From assembly GCA_964650845.1 (NCBI GenBank), contig CAZYXR010000008.1:1-64000 (forward strand): a stretch of 64,000 bases of DNA, read 5' to 3'. The stretch's first letter is position 1. Each line of letters opens with the position of its first letter. A program made the position numbers and the translations under genes. Source of the DNA: UBA7692 sp964650845. Lineage in GTDB: Bacteria > Bacteroidota > Bacteroidia > Chitinophagales > LD1. Of this stretch, positions 44,291 to 53,418 are shown in pieces. Below the pieces are notes generated by a model. That model was not told the DNA's origin, searched no databases, and saw only the letters and a list, made by a program, of their open reading frames with translations.

Positions 44291-44899
44291 GTGAGAAAAA
44301 GAATTAAGCGCAGTTTAAGAGTTTCGCGCTATGTAATATACAAAGAGACTTTAGTTGATTTTAAAGAGCATTTTTGGTCGTTTGTTGGGGCGTTTACCGG
44401 CATTGCATTAATAGCTTTTTTTCAAAGTCATATTTTAACTAAGGAAGAAAACATATTTCTTGTAGGTTCATTTGGCGCAACTTGTGTGTTGCTTTATGGC
44501 GCAATTCAAAGCCCGCTTGCACAACCGCGAAACTTAATGGGCGGGCATCTCATTTCGGCCTTTATTGGTGTAACGATTTATAAGTTTTTACCCGATATTA
44601 TTTGGCTTACGGCTCCGCTTGCAGTAGCACTTTCAATTGTTGTAATGCAAGTAACAAAAACGCTTCACCCACCGGGCGGTGCTACGGCATTGATTGCTGT
44701 AATAGGTTCTGAAAAAGTAAAGGCATTAGGATATTTTTATGTTTTATCGCCTGTGCTTACGGGGGTAATTATTTTGTTTATCGTAGCTCTGATATTCAAC
44801 AATATTACCAAGCACAGAAAGTATCCCACCGACAAAAGATTTACAAGCTACATCAGGCGAATGTTTATCAAAAAAACACCACTGGATGCCGAAAGATAA
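44291..44899 (+). CDS. HPP family integral membrane protein
   Basis: A 202-residue protein with four or so membrane segments (FVGAFTGIALIAFFQSHIL, IFLVGSFGATCVLLYGAI, ISAFIGVTIYKFLPDIIWL, VLTGVIILFIVALIF) and the family motif LHPPGGATALIAVIGS. HPP proteins are proposed small-molecule (in plants nitrite) transporters. The start codon is GTG. It follows yidD closely on the same strand. Confidence 0.88.
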   Translation: MRKRIKRSLRVSRYVIYKETLVDFKEHFWSFVGAFTGIALIAFFQSHILTKEENIFLVGSFGATCVLLYGAIQSPLAQPRNLMGGHLISAFIGVTIYKFLPDIIWLTAPLAVALSIVVMQVTKTLHPPGGATALIAVIGSEKVKALGYFYVLSPVLTGVIILFIVALIFNNITKHRKYPTDKRFTSYIRRMFIKKTPLDAER

Positions 44900-44914
44900 A
44901 AAGGACGATAGCAA

Positions 44915-45652
44915 TTATTTTTTTCTATACCCCACCACCGTGTAGCTTGAGCCGCCTCCCAAACCACCTAAATTCTCAATCTTAAACTCAATTGTATCAA
45001 GCGTTTTGTAACTGCCATGGTGATAATAATGCCCCCCAAACTTATTCAGCAATTCACCATGTTTATTTATTGTGGGAGTAATGGATAGATTTTGCTCAAA
45101 CTCTATTGTTATCTTTTTGCTGGCATCCTCGCCACCATCATTATTGTATGGATACAAGTCTTTTTGGTCATCGCCTATTACAAATTTTCGAATAACACCA
45201 TTGTAGTATGATGTGTAATAAGTTGTAGGCGCATTGATGCTCCACGATTTTCTTGTTACTGTAAAATCGAAATCTCCGCAAAACTTGGTGGTGTAAGATT
45301 CTACTCCAATAGTTTTTTCATCCTCTCCAAATGCATTGTTGTTATCATATACAACTGCTTTTATATGGTAAGTGCTACCGTTTACGGTTACAAAATCAAA
45401 CTGATAGGGAGGTGATAGGAATTCTTTAACGATGTTTCCATTTATGAATAAAACAACTTTGTTTATCTCTCCTTCTATGTCAAATGGCTCTAACACAATT
45501 GAGAGTAGTGTATCATCTTCAATAACAGTATTGCTTGGTGCTACTATCTTAACTGTTGGTGGCTGATTTGCATTCTTCTTTTCGCAGCTTGTTAACTGTA
45601 TCAGTGCCAAGATAATGCTTGAGCTTACTAAGAAAGTGGTTGTAAATTTCAT
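44915..45652 (-). CDS. Lipoprotein with bacterial Ig-like domain
   Basis: A 245-residue lipoprotein (ILALIQLTSC lipobox region). Residues about 35-120 look like a Big/Ig-like domain: PPTVKIVAPSNTVIEDDTLL ... VVLFINGNIVKEFLSPPYQF ... YHIKAVVYDNNNAFGEDE. The C-terminal half (CGDFDFTVTRKSWSINAPTT onwards) is uncharacterised and repeats a 'K-x-x-G-x-Y-Y' style of strand. The frame extends 7 codons upstream, but the inner ATG gives the signal. Function unknown. Confidence 0.8.
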   Translation of the reverse strand: MKFTTTFLVSSSIILALIQLTSCEKKNANQPPTVKIVAPSNTVIEDDTLLSIVLEPFDIEGEINKVVLFINGNIVKEFLSPPYQFDFVTVNGSTYHIKAVVYDNNNAFGEDEKTIGVESYTTKFCGDFDFTVTRKSWSINAPTTYYTSYYNGVIRKFVIGDDQKDLYPYNNDGGEDASKKITIEFEQNLSITPTINKHGELLNKFGGHYYHHGSYKTLDTIEFKIENLGGLGGGSSYTVVGYRKK

Positions 45653-45744
45653 TCGATTGTGTTGTGCCGGCATTTCTTATTGACCTTGCTTCCTTTCGTA
45701 AAGCTATTGTATTTATAAAGCAAGTGCTAAACAAGTTTACCTTT

Positions 45745-46818
45745 TTACTTCAACCTCACCCTTAACTTCACTGGTTGGTGGTCGCTCGATTTAAAACCTA
45801 AGTCAATGCCTTTCACTTCCTCCACTTCAAGATTTGGCGAAACAAGATAATAGTCAATGATAGTGGTGAAAGTTTTTGCAGCATCAAATGCTGTTTTGTT
45901 CTTGCGGTTAGTGGCAATGGTAGGGTCAAATGCATATTGCCAACCATCAATATAATTAGCATCGGCATTAGCATCCAGGTAGTCTTTTTCGGGTTCTTTG
46001 GCAAAGCTGTGAGCAGCGAAACCCGGAGGCGAAATGTTCCAATCGCCACCCATCACTACATAGTTTCCTTTATTGTATTCTTCGAGCAAAATTGTTTTAG
46101 TAAAAGCCATTTGCTTGGCTTTTACTTCGCCATTGTCGTAGGCCTCAAAATGTGTGTTTACCACCACAAGGTCTTTGCCACTTGGCAGTTTAAAACGTTG
46201 CAACAACAAGCATCTTTCTAAATAAAAAAGTTGGTCAGGAAATTTATCCTTATTTGGCAACTGAATGCGCTTGCTTTCGGTTGGGGCAAAAGATGAAAGC
46301 GACAGCAAACCTCCCAGCACTCTGCCCATTGGGTTGGTATATGGCACGGGCACAAATTTTACATCGTAGTTTACAGCAAACGAATAAAAATTGCTGGGGC
46401 GGGCAGCAGCAATTAGTTCTTTTTGGTTGATGTTCCAGCTTCTTCGTCCCGTAGTGTCGGCCTCTTGCAGCATGATGAAATCGGCATCGCTTTGCGAAAG
46501 AAAATCAACAATTCCTTTGTTGTACTTTTCAACCATTTCTTTTGGGCTTACAACCATTTCGCCACCATCGTAGAAAAAATTTGCTTCGGCACCTAAGCCC
46601 CCATATCCAATATTCCAAATCAAAAAATTGAAAGAAGAATCTGATGCAGCAATTTGCTTTTCGTTTTGCGCAGCCTTGTTTGATGCCGGTAAATCAATCA
46701 CCGCTTCGGGTTTGAATTTTGTGATGCTTGCATAAATAAGATTGCCAATTACATACAATGCAAAAAGCAAAACAGGTGTAAGTGCTATTATTGAAATCAA
46801 CTTAATCATTCGTTTCAT
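45745..46818 (-). CDS. Endonuclease/exonuclease/phosphatase (EEP) family protein
   Basis: The 357-residue protein begins with a membrane segment (about residues 5-28) and an EEP domain. Catalytic blocks are FNFLIWNIGYGG, FIMLQEADTTGRRS, VVNTHFEAYDNG, VVMGGDWNISPPG and the terminal SDHQPVKLRVRL, carrying the expected Asn, Glu, Asp/Asn and Asp-His residues. Substrate (nucleic acid, inositol phosphate or sphingolipid-type) is not determinable. Likely attached to the inner membrane facing the periplasm. Confidence 0.9.
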   Translation of the reverse strand: MKRMIKLISIIALTPVLLFALYVIGNLIYASITKFKPEAVIDLPASNKAAQNEKQIAASDSSFNFLIWNIGYGGLGAEANFFYDGGEMVVSPKEMVEKYNKGIVDFLSQSDADFIMLQEADTTGRRSWNINQKELIAAARPSNFYSFAVNYDVKFVPVPYTNPMGRVLGGLLSLSSFAPTESKRIQLPNKDKFPDQLFYLERCLLLQRFKLPSGKDLVVVNTHFEAYDNGEVKAKQMAFTKTILLEEYNKGNYVVMGGDWNISPPGFAAHSFAKEPEKDYLDANADANYIDGWQYAFDPTIATNRKNKTAFDAAKTFTTIIDYYLVSPNLEVEEVKGIDLGFKSSDHQPVKLRVRLK

Positions 46819-46906
46819 TATAAGTAATTGTTTTTAAAAGGAAAAATAGAATGCCTGTGATAGTAACTTCATTATTTGCATCATGAACCTTTAATAAAAT
46901 GTTTGA

Positions 46907-46936
46907 TTGATGAATAAATTCAAAAGAATACTTTTG
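46907..46936 (+). promoter_or_regulatory. Bacteroidota-type promoter, TTG-N19-TACTTTTG
   Basis: TTG (46907-46909) and TACTTTTG (46929-46936) match the -33/-7 consensus (TTG, 17-23 bases, TAnnTTTG) known for Bacteroidota sigma-A. The site is 29 bases before the ATG of the lipase-like gene. Confidence 0.5.
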
Positions 46937-46965
46937 GTGAAAGTAAAAAGTAAAATAAATCAACA

Positions 46966-47802
46966 ATGAATCATTTTGAATGGACATGGGATTCTAAAGG
47001 AAGAAAAGTTTATGCACAAGGTTGGACACCGGCAAACGTGAGAGGTGTTGTGTGTTTGGTACATGGTTTTGCTGAGTTCAGCGATCGCTACGAGCATGTT
47101 GCAAAGTATTTGTGCGATGCAGGTTTTGCTGTGCTTGCGTTCGATCAATTGGGGCATGGAAAAACCACAGGTAAGCGGGGTCATGCAGATTATGAAGATA
47201 TGTTAGACAATGTGAAGGTGCTTTTGCAAGAGGCAGATACGCGCTTTCCGGGTTTGCCGAATTTTCTTTATGGCCACAGCATGGGCGGTAATATTGTTAC
47301 CAATTTTTTATTAAAACGACAACCCAAAAATGTGAAGGCGGCAGTAGTTACGGGTCCGCTTTTTAAACTTGGATTTGAACCGCCTGCATTCAAAGTTTTT
47401 TTAGCCAAGTTGATGGTAAATATTTATCCGGCATTTACAGAAAAGAGTGAGTTGGATGCAGATGCAATTTCGCGCGATAAAGAAGAAGTGCGTAAATACA
47501 TCAGCAATCCAATGATGCTGAAAGTAATTACTGCCGGTTTGTTTTTGGGTTTCTACAAGGCTGGAAAGTACGCCATAGAACACGCCAACGATTTGAATGT
47601 GCCAATGTTGTTGATGCATGGCACGGCAGATAGATTGACTTCGCCAAAAGGTACACAAGAGTTTGTGGCAAACAACAAAACGGGTTTGGCTACTTTGAAG
47701 TTGTGGGATGGTTGTTATCACGAGCTGCATAATGAACTTGCCGAAGATCGAGCCCAAGTGCTAAACTACATAGTGAACTACCTGAATAATTTTGTGCAAT
47801 AA
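46966..47802 (+). CDS. Alpha/beta hydrolase, monoacylglycerol-lipase-like (serine aminopeptidase S33 fold)
   Basis: The 278-residue hydrolase has LVHGFAEFSDRYEHVAKYL (oxyanion/HG motif), VLAFDQLGHGKTTGKRGH, the nucleophile elbow LYGHSMGGNIVTNF, the acid in LLMHGTADRLTSPKGT and the His in GCYHELHNE. This arrangement is that of monoglyceride lipase/lysophospholipase. It is cytoplasmic (no signal). Preceded by a good promoter match; not in an obvious operon. Confidence 0.92.
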   Translation: MNHFEWTWDSKGRKVYAQGWTPANVRGVVCLVHGFAEFSDRYEHVAKYLCDAGFAVLAFDQLGHGKTTGKRGHADYEDMLDNVKVLLQEADTRFPGLPNFLYGHSMGGNIVTNFLLKRQPKNVKAAVVTGPLFKLGFEPPAFKVFLAKLMVNIYPAFTEKSELDADAISRDKEEVRKYISNPMMLKVITAGLFLGFYKAGKYAIEHANDLNVPMLLMHGTADRLTSPKGTQEFVANNKTGLATLKLWDGCYHELHNELAEDRAQVLNYIVNYLNNFVQ

Positions 47803-47939
47803 TGTAAGATTTTTTTTGAGGAAGAATAGGACTGTGAAGTGCATTCGTAAAACACAAAAAATGCAATCTTCGTTCTGTTCAACTTATAATTGACAACATC
47901 TTTGTTTTGCTTGCGTTTACTTTGAGAACTGAATAAAAT

Positions 47940-49598
47940 ATGTTTCGAAAAAAATTATTGATTGCCTGTTGTGCTATTGGCGTTGGAATGGCGGCAATTT
48001 CGCTCACTACGGTTTCGTTTTTTGAAGTGAATAAAAACTTAGATGTTTTTGCTTCGCTCTACAAAGAATTGAATACATATTATGTAGATACACTCGACCA
48101 CGAAGCACTGGTGCGCGCTGGCGTAGATAATATGTTGGAACAGTTGGATCCATACACCAATTTTATTCCTGAAGAAGATGCCGAAGATTATAGAATGCAA
48201 ACCACCGGAAAGTACGCTGGCATAGGCGCATTGATAGGCAATAGAGGCGAGTTTGTAATTATTACCGAGCCATACGAAGGGTTTCCGGCCGCAAAAGGAG
48301 GCTTGAGGGCTGGCGACAGAGTGTTGGAAATTGACGGTAAAAGCGCAAGAAATTTCAAAACCGATGATGTAAGCAAAATGCTGAAAGGTCGCCCCGGTAC
48401 AGAGGTTACGGTAAAATTTACAAGGCTAAATTCCGATGGTATCGAAGCCGAGCACACAGTGAAATTGATGCGTGAAGAAATTAAAATTCGCAATGTTTCG
48501 TATTATGGCAAAGTAGCTGATGACATTGGTTACATCCGCCTTTCAAATTTTACAATGCGTGCCGGGCAAGAAGTGCGCAATGCATTAACGGCTTTAGAAA
48601 ATGGCACTAAACTTAAAGGTATTGTGTTGGATGTGCGTGGTAACCCTGGAGGTTTGCTGGATGAGGCCATCAATGTTGCCAATACTTTTGTGGGGCGTAA
48701 CCAAGAAATTGTAAGCGTGCGCGGCCGCAGCAAAGAAGATACCTACTTGCGCAAAACTATCAATGACCCTGTAGATGTAAATATTCCTTTAGTGGTGCTT
48801 ACCGATGGCAATGCAGCTTCGGCATCCGAAATTGTAGCAGGCTCGCTTCAAGATTTAGATAGAGCGGTGGTTATAGGCCAACGCACTTTTGGCAAAGGGC
48901 TTGTGCAAACAACCAAGCCATTGCCATACAGCGCTAAAGTGAAAGTAACTACAGCAAAATATTACATTCCAAGTGGCAGGTGCATTCAGGCAATAAACTA
49001 TGCCGAACGCGATAGCACGGGGCGTGTTACCAAAGTGCCCGATTCGTTGCGCACTGCGTTTAAAACCAAAGCGGGACGTACTGTTTACGATGGTGCCGGT
49101 ATAGAGCCCGATATAAAAACAGAGCCTGAAAAAGTTCAGAATATTACCATCAGCTTGTATGCACGCAATCACATTTTTGATTATGCAACAGAGTATCGCG
49201 CAAAGCATGATAAAATTGCGCAGGCAAAAGACTTTACCCTAACAGATAGCGAATACGATGCGTTTGTAAAATGGCTATCGGGCAAAGATTACGAATACAA
49301 TACGCGAAGCGAAAAGTTGTTGGAAGATTTCAAAGAAGCATCTTCAAAGGAAAATTATTTCGCTGCTATAAAAACAGAGTTCGATTCATTGAAAGTGAAA
49401 ATGAATACAGATAAAAAAACGGATTTGAAGAAGCAGAAAAAGCAGATAAAAATGTTTTTAGAAGAAGAAATTGCTTCGCGCTATTACCTCAACACCGGTC
49501 GCTCGGAAGTGCAATGCCGCTACGACAACGATTTGAAGAAAGCAATTGAAGTGCTGAATGATAACAACAAGTGGAAAGAAATATTGCGCATTCAGTAA
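47940..49598 (+). CDS. C-terminal-processing (S41) peptidase, first of a tandem pair
   Basis: The 552-residue protein has a hydrophobic N-terminal signal/anchor (LLIACCAIGVGMAAISLTTV), an N-terminal helical domain, a PDZ domain (GIGALIGNRGEFVIITEPYE ... GLRAGDRVLEIDGKS) and the S41 protease core (DIGYIRLSNFTMRAGQEVRN, VLDVRGNPGGLL). The catalytic dyad is Ser296 in SASEIVAG and Lys319 in GKGLVQ. CtpA-type proteases trim periplasmic protein ends. The C-terminal tail is lysine-rich and helical. A close paralogue starts 24-36 bases downstream. Confidence 0.93.
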   Translation: MFRKKLLIACCAIGVGMAAISLTTVSFFEVNKNLDVFASLYKELNTYYVDTLDHEALVRAGVDNMLEQLDPYTNFIPEEDAEDYRMQTTGKYAGIGALIGNRGEFVIITEPYEGFPAAKGGLRAGDRVLEIDGKSARNFKTDDVSKMLKGRPGTEVTVKFTRLNSDGIEAEHTVKLMREEIKIRNVSYYGKVADDIGYIRLSNFTMRAGQEVRNALTALENGTKLKGIVLDVRGNPGGLLDEAINVANTFVGRNQEIVSVRGRSKEDTYLRKTINDPVDVNIPLVVLTDGNAASASEIVAGSLQDLDRAVVIGQRTFGKGLVQTTKPLPYSAKVKVTTAKYYIPSGRCIQAINYAERDSTGRVTKVPDSLRTAFKTKAGRTVYDGAGIEPDIKTEPEKVQNITISLYARNHIFDYATEYRAKHDKIAQAKDFTLTDSEYDAFVKWLSGKDYEYNTRSEKLLEDFKEASSKENYFAAIKTEFDSLKVKMNTDKKTDLKKQKKQIKMFLEEEIASRYYLNTGRSEVQCRYDNDLKKAIEVLNDNNKWKEILRIQ

Positions 49599-49634
49599 GC
49601 CGTAATTTGTATTAAGAGAAAATTGAAGACACTA

Positions 49635-51299
49635 ATGAAAAATACCAGCTATAAAATTTTAATCATCGGTTTGCTTGCAATAGCCGGGTTGTCCTTTGCT
49701 GCAAGCGACAGGTACTTTCGCATTTCGCAAAGTTTAGATGTAATGAGTGCATTGTATCGCGAAGTAAATGTTTCGTATGTTGATGAAACCGACCCCAGCA
49801 AAATGATGCGCAATCTTATTGATGGAATGCTAAAAACGCTCGATCCATACACCAACTATTTCAGCCAGTCGCAAGTAGAAACTGCTCGTATGCAACAAAC
49901 GGGCAAATTTGGCGGTGTAGGCATTAATGTTGAAATTATGGATGGACTACCGGTTGTGAACGAAGTGATAAAAGGCTTGCCGGCAGATGAAAATGGCTTG
50001 AATATTGGAGATAAAATTTTGGAAATTGATGGCGCATCCACACAAGGAAAGAAGATTGATGATGTAGAGAAGTTTTTGCGCGGGCAGCCCGGTTCTACAC
50101 TTGCATTGAAAGTGCTGCATTTGTTGCCTGGTGGTACTTCTGAGCAGAAATATTTTTCGTTGCCACGTGTAGAAACTCAAGAAACCAATGTGCCGTATTT
50201 TGGTATGATTACTGATAACATAGGTGTTATTCGGTTGAAAATTTTCAATGAAAATGCGGGCAAAGATGTGAAACATGCTTTTGATAGTTTGAAGCGCGCC
50301 AATGCAGGGTTGAAAGGTTTGATTCTGGACTTGCGTGGCAACCCGGGCGGCTTGTTGGTAGAGGCTGTAAATATTGTAAATGTGTTTGTTGACAAAAACC
50401 AACTTGTAGTAAGCACAAAAGGAAAAGTAGATGAATGGAATACCTCATTTAGAACTTTGAATGAGCCATCCGATACAAAAATTCCTGTAGCAGCCGTTAC
50501 CGATAATATGAGCGCCTCGGCATCAGAAATTGTGTCGGGCAGTTTGCAAGATTTAGATAGAGGAATAGTGGTAGGCCAAAGGACTTATGGCAAAGGCTTG
50601 GTGCAAATAACTAAAAACCTTAGCTACAACACCGTGTTGAAGGTTACTACCGCAAAATATTACATTCCAAGCGGGCGCTGCATTCAAGCAATAAACTATG
50701 CAGAAAAAAACCAAGATGGAAGCGTAAAGAAAATTCCCGATTCTTTGAAAACGGTTTTTAAAACTAAAGCAGGTAGAAAAGTGTTTGACGGTGGTGGTGT
50801 GGACCCCGATTTAGAATTGCCAAAACCAGAGTTGAGCAGAATAGCCGAGAAACTTACAAGCACTCATTTAATTTTTGATTTTGCAACACAGTATAAATTC
50901 AAAAACCCAAGCATTGCCGCGCCCGATAAGTTTAAGCTTACTGCAAGCGACTTCAATGATTTTCTTGCTTTTATTAAAGACAAAGATTATGCCTACAATA
51001 CCGAAAGCGAAAAACTTTTACAACAACTAAAAGAAACAGCCGAAGAAGAAAAATACTTTGATGCCGTTCAGCAACAATATGAATCTATAAAATTGAAATT
51101 GGCACACGATAAGCAACAAGATGTGGCGAAACAAAAAGATGAAATTGTGAAGCTGTTGGAATCAGAAATTGTTGGTCGCTATTATTACATTTCTGGCAAA
51201 GAGCAAAAACAAATGCTGGCAGATGCGCGTATTGCAAAAGCAATAGAAGTGTTGAGCAACAACGCTAAGTACACCGAAATTTTAAGTGTAAAAAAATAA
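49635..51299 (+). CDS. C-terminal-processing (S41) peptidase, second of a tandem pair
   Basis: A 554-residue paralogue of the preceding protein with the same domain order: signal/anchor (ILIIGLLAIAGLSFAAS), PDZ (GVGINVEIMDGLPVVNEVIK, LNIGDKILEIDG), S41 core (LILDLRGNPGGLL, MSASASEIVSGSLQDLDRG, GKGLVQITKNL). The dyad Ser and Lys are present, so it is active by sequence. A TTG twelve bases upstream is also in frame; the ATG at 49635 is preferred. The stop is directly adjacent to the stop of the convergent fur gene. Confidence 0.93.
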   Translation: MKNTSYKILIIGLLAIAGLSFAASDRYFRISQSLDVMSALYREVNVSYVDETDPSKMMRNLIDGMLKTLDPYTNYFSQSQVETARMQQTGKFGGVGINVEIMDGLPVVNEVIKGLPADENGLNIGDKILEIDGASTQGKKIDDVEKFLRGQPGSTLALKVLHLLPGGTSEQKYFSLPRVETQETNVPYFGMITDNIGVIRLKIFNENAGKDVKHAFDSLKRANAGLKGLILDLRGNPGGLLVEAVNIVNVFVDKNQLVVSTKGKVDEWNTSFRTLNEPSDTKIPVAAVTDNMSASASEIVSGSLQDLDRGIVVGQRTYGKGLVQITKNLSYNTVLKVTTAKYYIPSGRCIQAINYAEKNQDGSVKKIPDSLKTVFKTKAGRKVFDGGGVDPDLELPKPELSRIAEKLTSTHLIFDFATQYKFKNPSIAAPDKFKLTASDFNDFLAFIKDKDYAYNTESEKLLQQLKETAEEEKYFDAVQQQYESIKLKLAHDKQQDVAKQKDEIVKLLESEIVGRYYYISGKEQKQMLADARIAKAIEVLSNNAKYTEILSVKK

Positions 51300-51779
51300 T
51301 CAGCTTTTGGCTTCGCCACTCACTTCGCGTTTTATTTTGCAGTTGCCGCAAATACCGTAAAGATTTAGTGAGTGATGGGTGATGGTGAAGTTGAGTAAAT
51401 CTCCCATCATAGTTTTTATCTGTTGAATTCGCGGGTCGCAAAACTCTACCACTTTTTTACAATCTACACACAAAATGTGGTCGTGCTGTTTGTAGCCATA
51501 GCTCTTTTCGTATTGAGCTTGGTTTTTTCCAAACTGATGCTTTTTTATCAGGTCGCAACTAATCAGTAAATCGAGTGTGTTATACACCGTTGCGCGGCTC
51601 ACATTCAATCCTTTTTGTTTTAAATCAATGTATAAAATCTCGGCATCGAAGTGGTCGTTGCGCGAATAAATTTCTTCTAATATTTGAAAACGTTCAACGG
51701 TTTTGCGTTGAGCCTTTTGCTCTAAGTAGGCAGAAAAGATTTTTTTTACTTCCTCTATTGTTTCAATTGCTTCAGCCAT
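51300..51779 (-). CDS. Fur family transcriptional regulator
   Basis: The 159-residue regulator has a winged-helix DNA-binding domain with the conserved VERFQILEEIYSRNDHFDAE and NVSRATVYNTLDLLISCDLI, then a dimerisation domain with metal sites (KQHDHILCVDCKKVVEFCD, HHSLNLYGICGNCKIK). Two CXXC-type sites suggest a structural zinc. Fur-family members sense iron (Fur), zinc (Zur) or peroxide (PerR); this one cannot be assigned. The frame continues upstream to 52031 but overlaps purK; the ATG at 51779 gives the normal length. Confidence 0.93.
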   Translation of the reverse strand: MAEAIETIEEVKKIFSAYLEQKAQRKTVERFQILEEIYSRNDHFDAEILYIDLKQKGLNVSRATVYNTLDLLISCDLIKKHQFGKNQAQYEKSYGYKQHDHILCVDCKKVVEFCDPRIQQIKTMMGDLLNFTITHHSLNLYGICGNCKIKREVSGEAKS

Positions 51780-51857
51780 AGTGCGAATATACGAAATGCG
51801 TTTTGGGAATTCGCTGCTTTTCTCAATCAGTTGTTGTAAGAATTCTACTTTTGCCCG

Positions 51858-52982
51858 ATGCTGAAAATAGGAATACTTGGTGGAGGGCAGTTGGGCAGAA
51901 TGCTGTTGCAGCAAGCACCCGACTATCCAATAGAAACTTTTGTGCTGGAAGCAATAGCCGATGCGCCAGCGGCACATCTGTGCCACCAGTTCGTAAAGGG
52001 CGATATCAACGATTATGAAACAGTATTGCAATTTGGCAGAAGTGTGGATGTGCTAACCATAGAAATTGAGCATGTAAATGTGGAAGCACTTTTTCAATTA
52101 GAAAAAGAAGGAATTCGCATTTTTCCTAAGCCCGCAGTATTGCAAACAATAAAGGATAAGGGCTTACAAAAACAGTTTTACGAAAAGCACAACATACCAT
52201 CGCCAGCTTTTGTGCTTACCGAAAGTGAGCGTGATGTGCTTAATCATCTTAACTTTTTGCCTGCTGCACACAAATTGCGCACAGGCGGCTACGATGGCAA
52301 AGGCGTGCAGTTGATATTGAACGAAAGTGCTGCTTCGCTTGCTTTTTCAGAGCCTGGAGTGTTAGAGAAATTAGTAGTTATTGAAAAGGAAATTGCTGTA
52401 ATAGTAGCTCGTAACGAAACGGGCGAAACGGCAATTTATCCACCTACCGAAATGGTGTTTGACCCCGATTTGAATTTGGTAGATTACCTGCTTTCGCCTG
52501 CCGAGCTAAACGACAAGCAAACTTCGCAAGCTCAGCAACTTGCATTGCAAGTTTGCAATGCATTTAACAGCCCCGGAATATTTGCAGTTGAAATGTTTTT
52601 AGATGATGAAGGAAAACTTTGGGTAAATGAAACCGCACCGCGAGCACACAACAGCGGCCACCACAGCATTGAAGGAAACTATTGCTCGCAATACGATATG
52701 CAACTTCGTGTGCTGCAAAATCTTCCGTTAGGCAACACCAATAGTATTCAGCCGAGTTTGATGCTGAATGTTTTGGGCGAACCGGGGCATTCGGGCAAAG
52801 TGAAATATGTGGGCTTGGATGCAATTATGGATTTGTCAAACGTGTACATTCACCTGTATGGCAAAACAACCACTAAGCCCGGCAGAAAAATGGGGCATGT
52901 TACCATTCTTGGCAGTTCTACACGCGAGTTGATGACCAAAGCGGAAGTAGTGCGCAATAGTTTGAAGGTAGAAAGCGAATAA
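51858..52982 (+). CDS. purK: 5-(carboxyamino)imidazole ribonucleotide synthase
   Basis: The 374-residue ATP-grasp enzyme carries out the N5-carboxylation of AIR in purine synthesis. Signatures: MLKIGILGGGQLGRMLLQQA, LTIEIEHVNVEAL, LRTGGYDGKGVQLI, VEMFLDDEGKLWVNETAPR-AHNSGHHSIE and CSQYDMQLRVLQNLPLG. Length matches PurK. It is divergent from fur with 78 bases between. No purE in the window. Confidence 0.95.
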   Translation: MLKIGILGGGQLGRMLLQQAPDYPIETFVLEAIADAPAAHLCHQFVKGDINDYETVLQFGRSVDVLTIEIEHVNVEALFQLEKEGIRIFPKPAVLQTIKDKGLQKQFYEKHNIPSPAFVLTESERDVLNHLNFLPAAHKLRTGGYDGKGVQLILNESAASLAFSEPGVLEKLVVIEKEIAVIVARNETGETAIYPPTEMVFDPDLNLVDYLLSPAELNDKQTSQAQQLALQVCNAFNSPGIFAVEMFLDDEGKLWVNETAPRAHNSGHHSIEGNYCSQYDMQLRVLQNLPLGNTNSIQPSLMLNVLGEPGHSGKVKYVGLDAIMDLSNVYIHLYGKTTTKPGRKMGHVTILGSSTRELMTKAEVVRNSLKVESE

Positions 52983-53001
52983 CTTATCCGCCTAAAACAA
53001 G

Positions 53002-53385
53002 TTATCCTTTTACTGCAATTACCGAAATTTCCACACTCACATTTTTGGGCAAGCAAGCCACTTGAACAGTTTCGCGAGCCGGAGGATTTGTGCTAAAGTA
53101 ACTTCCATAAACTTCGTTTATTCTTCCAAACTGGTTCATATCCATAATGAAAATACTGCTCTTAACTACATCCTGAAATGTAAAGCCGGCAACAGTTAGC
53201 AAGGCATCAATATTTTTCATTACTCGATGCGTTTCTGTTTCAATAGAATCGTTTTCTATTAAACCTGTTTCGGGGTTCAAAGGAATTTGTCCCGATACAT
53301 ATAAAGTATTGCCCGCCCGCACAGCTTGGCTGTACGGACCAATTGGCGCAGGGGCTTTTTCTGTAAGTATTATTTGCTTTTCCAT
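53002..53385 (-). CDS. ridA: RidA family imine/enamine deaminase
   Basis: The 127-residue protein has the RidA signature blocks APAPIGPYSQAVRAGNTLYV, SGQIPLNPETG, FTFQDVVKSSIFIMDMNQF and PARETVQVACLPKNVSVEIS. The active-site Arg near residue 105 (in ARETVQV) is present. RidA hydrolyses reactive enamines from PLP enzymes. The start at 53385 (MEKQIILTEK) is preferred over an upstream ATG that adds eight residues. It is convergent with purK, 19 bases apart. Confidence 0.93.
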   Translation of the reverse strand: MEKQIILTEKAPAPIGPYSQAVRAGNTLYVSGQIPLNPETGLIENDSIETETHRVMKNIDALLTVAGFTFQDVVKSSIFIMDMNQFGRINEVYGSYFSTNPPARETVQVACLPKNVSVEISVIAVKG

Positions 53386-53418
53386 GTTATTGTGTTGTTT
53401 TGCGTGCAAAGTAATGAA

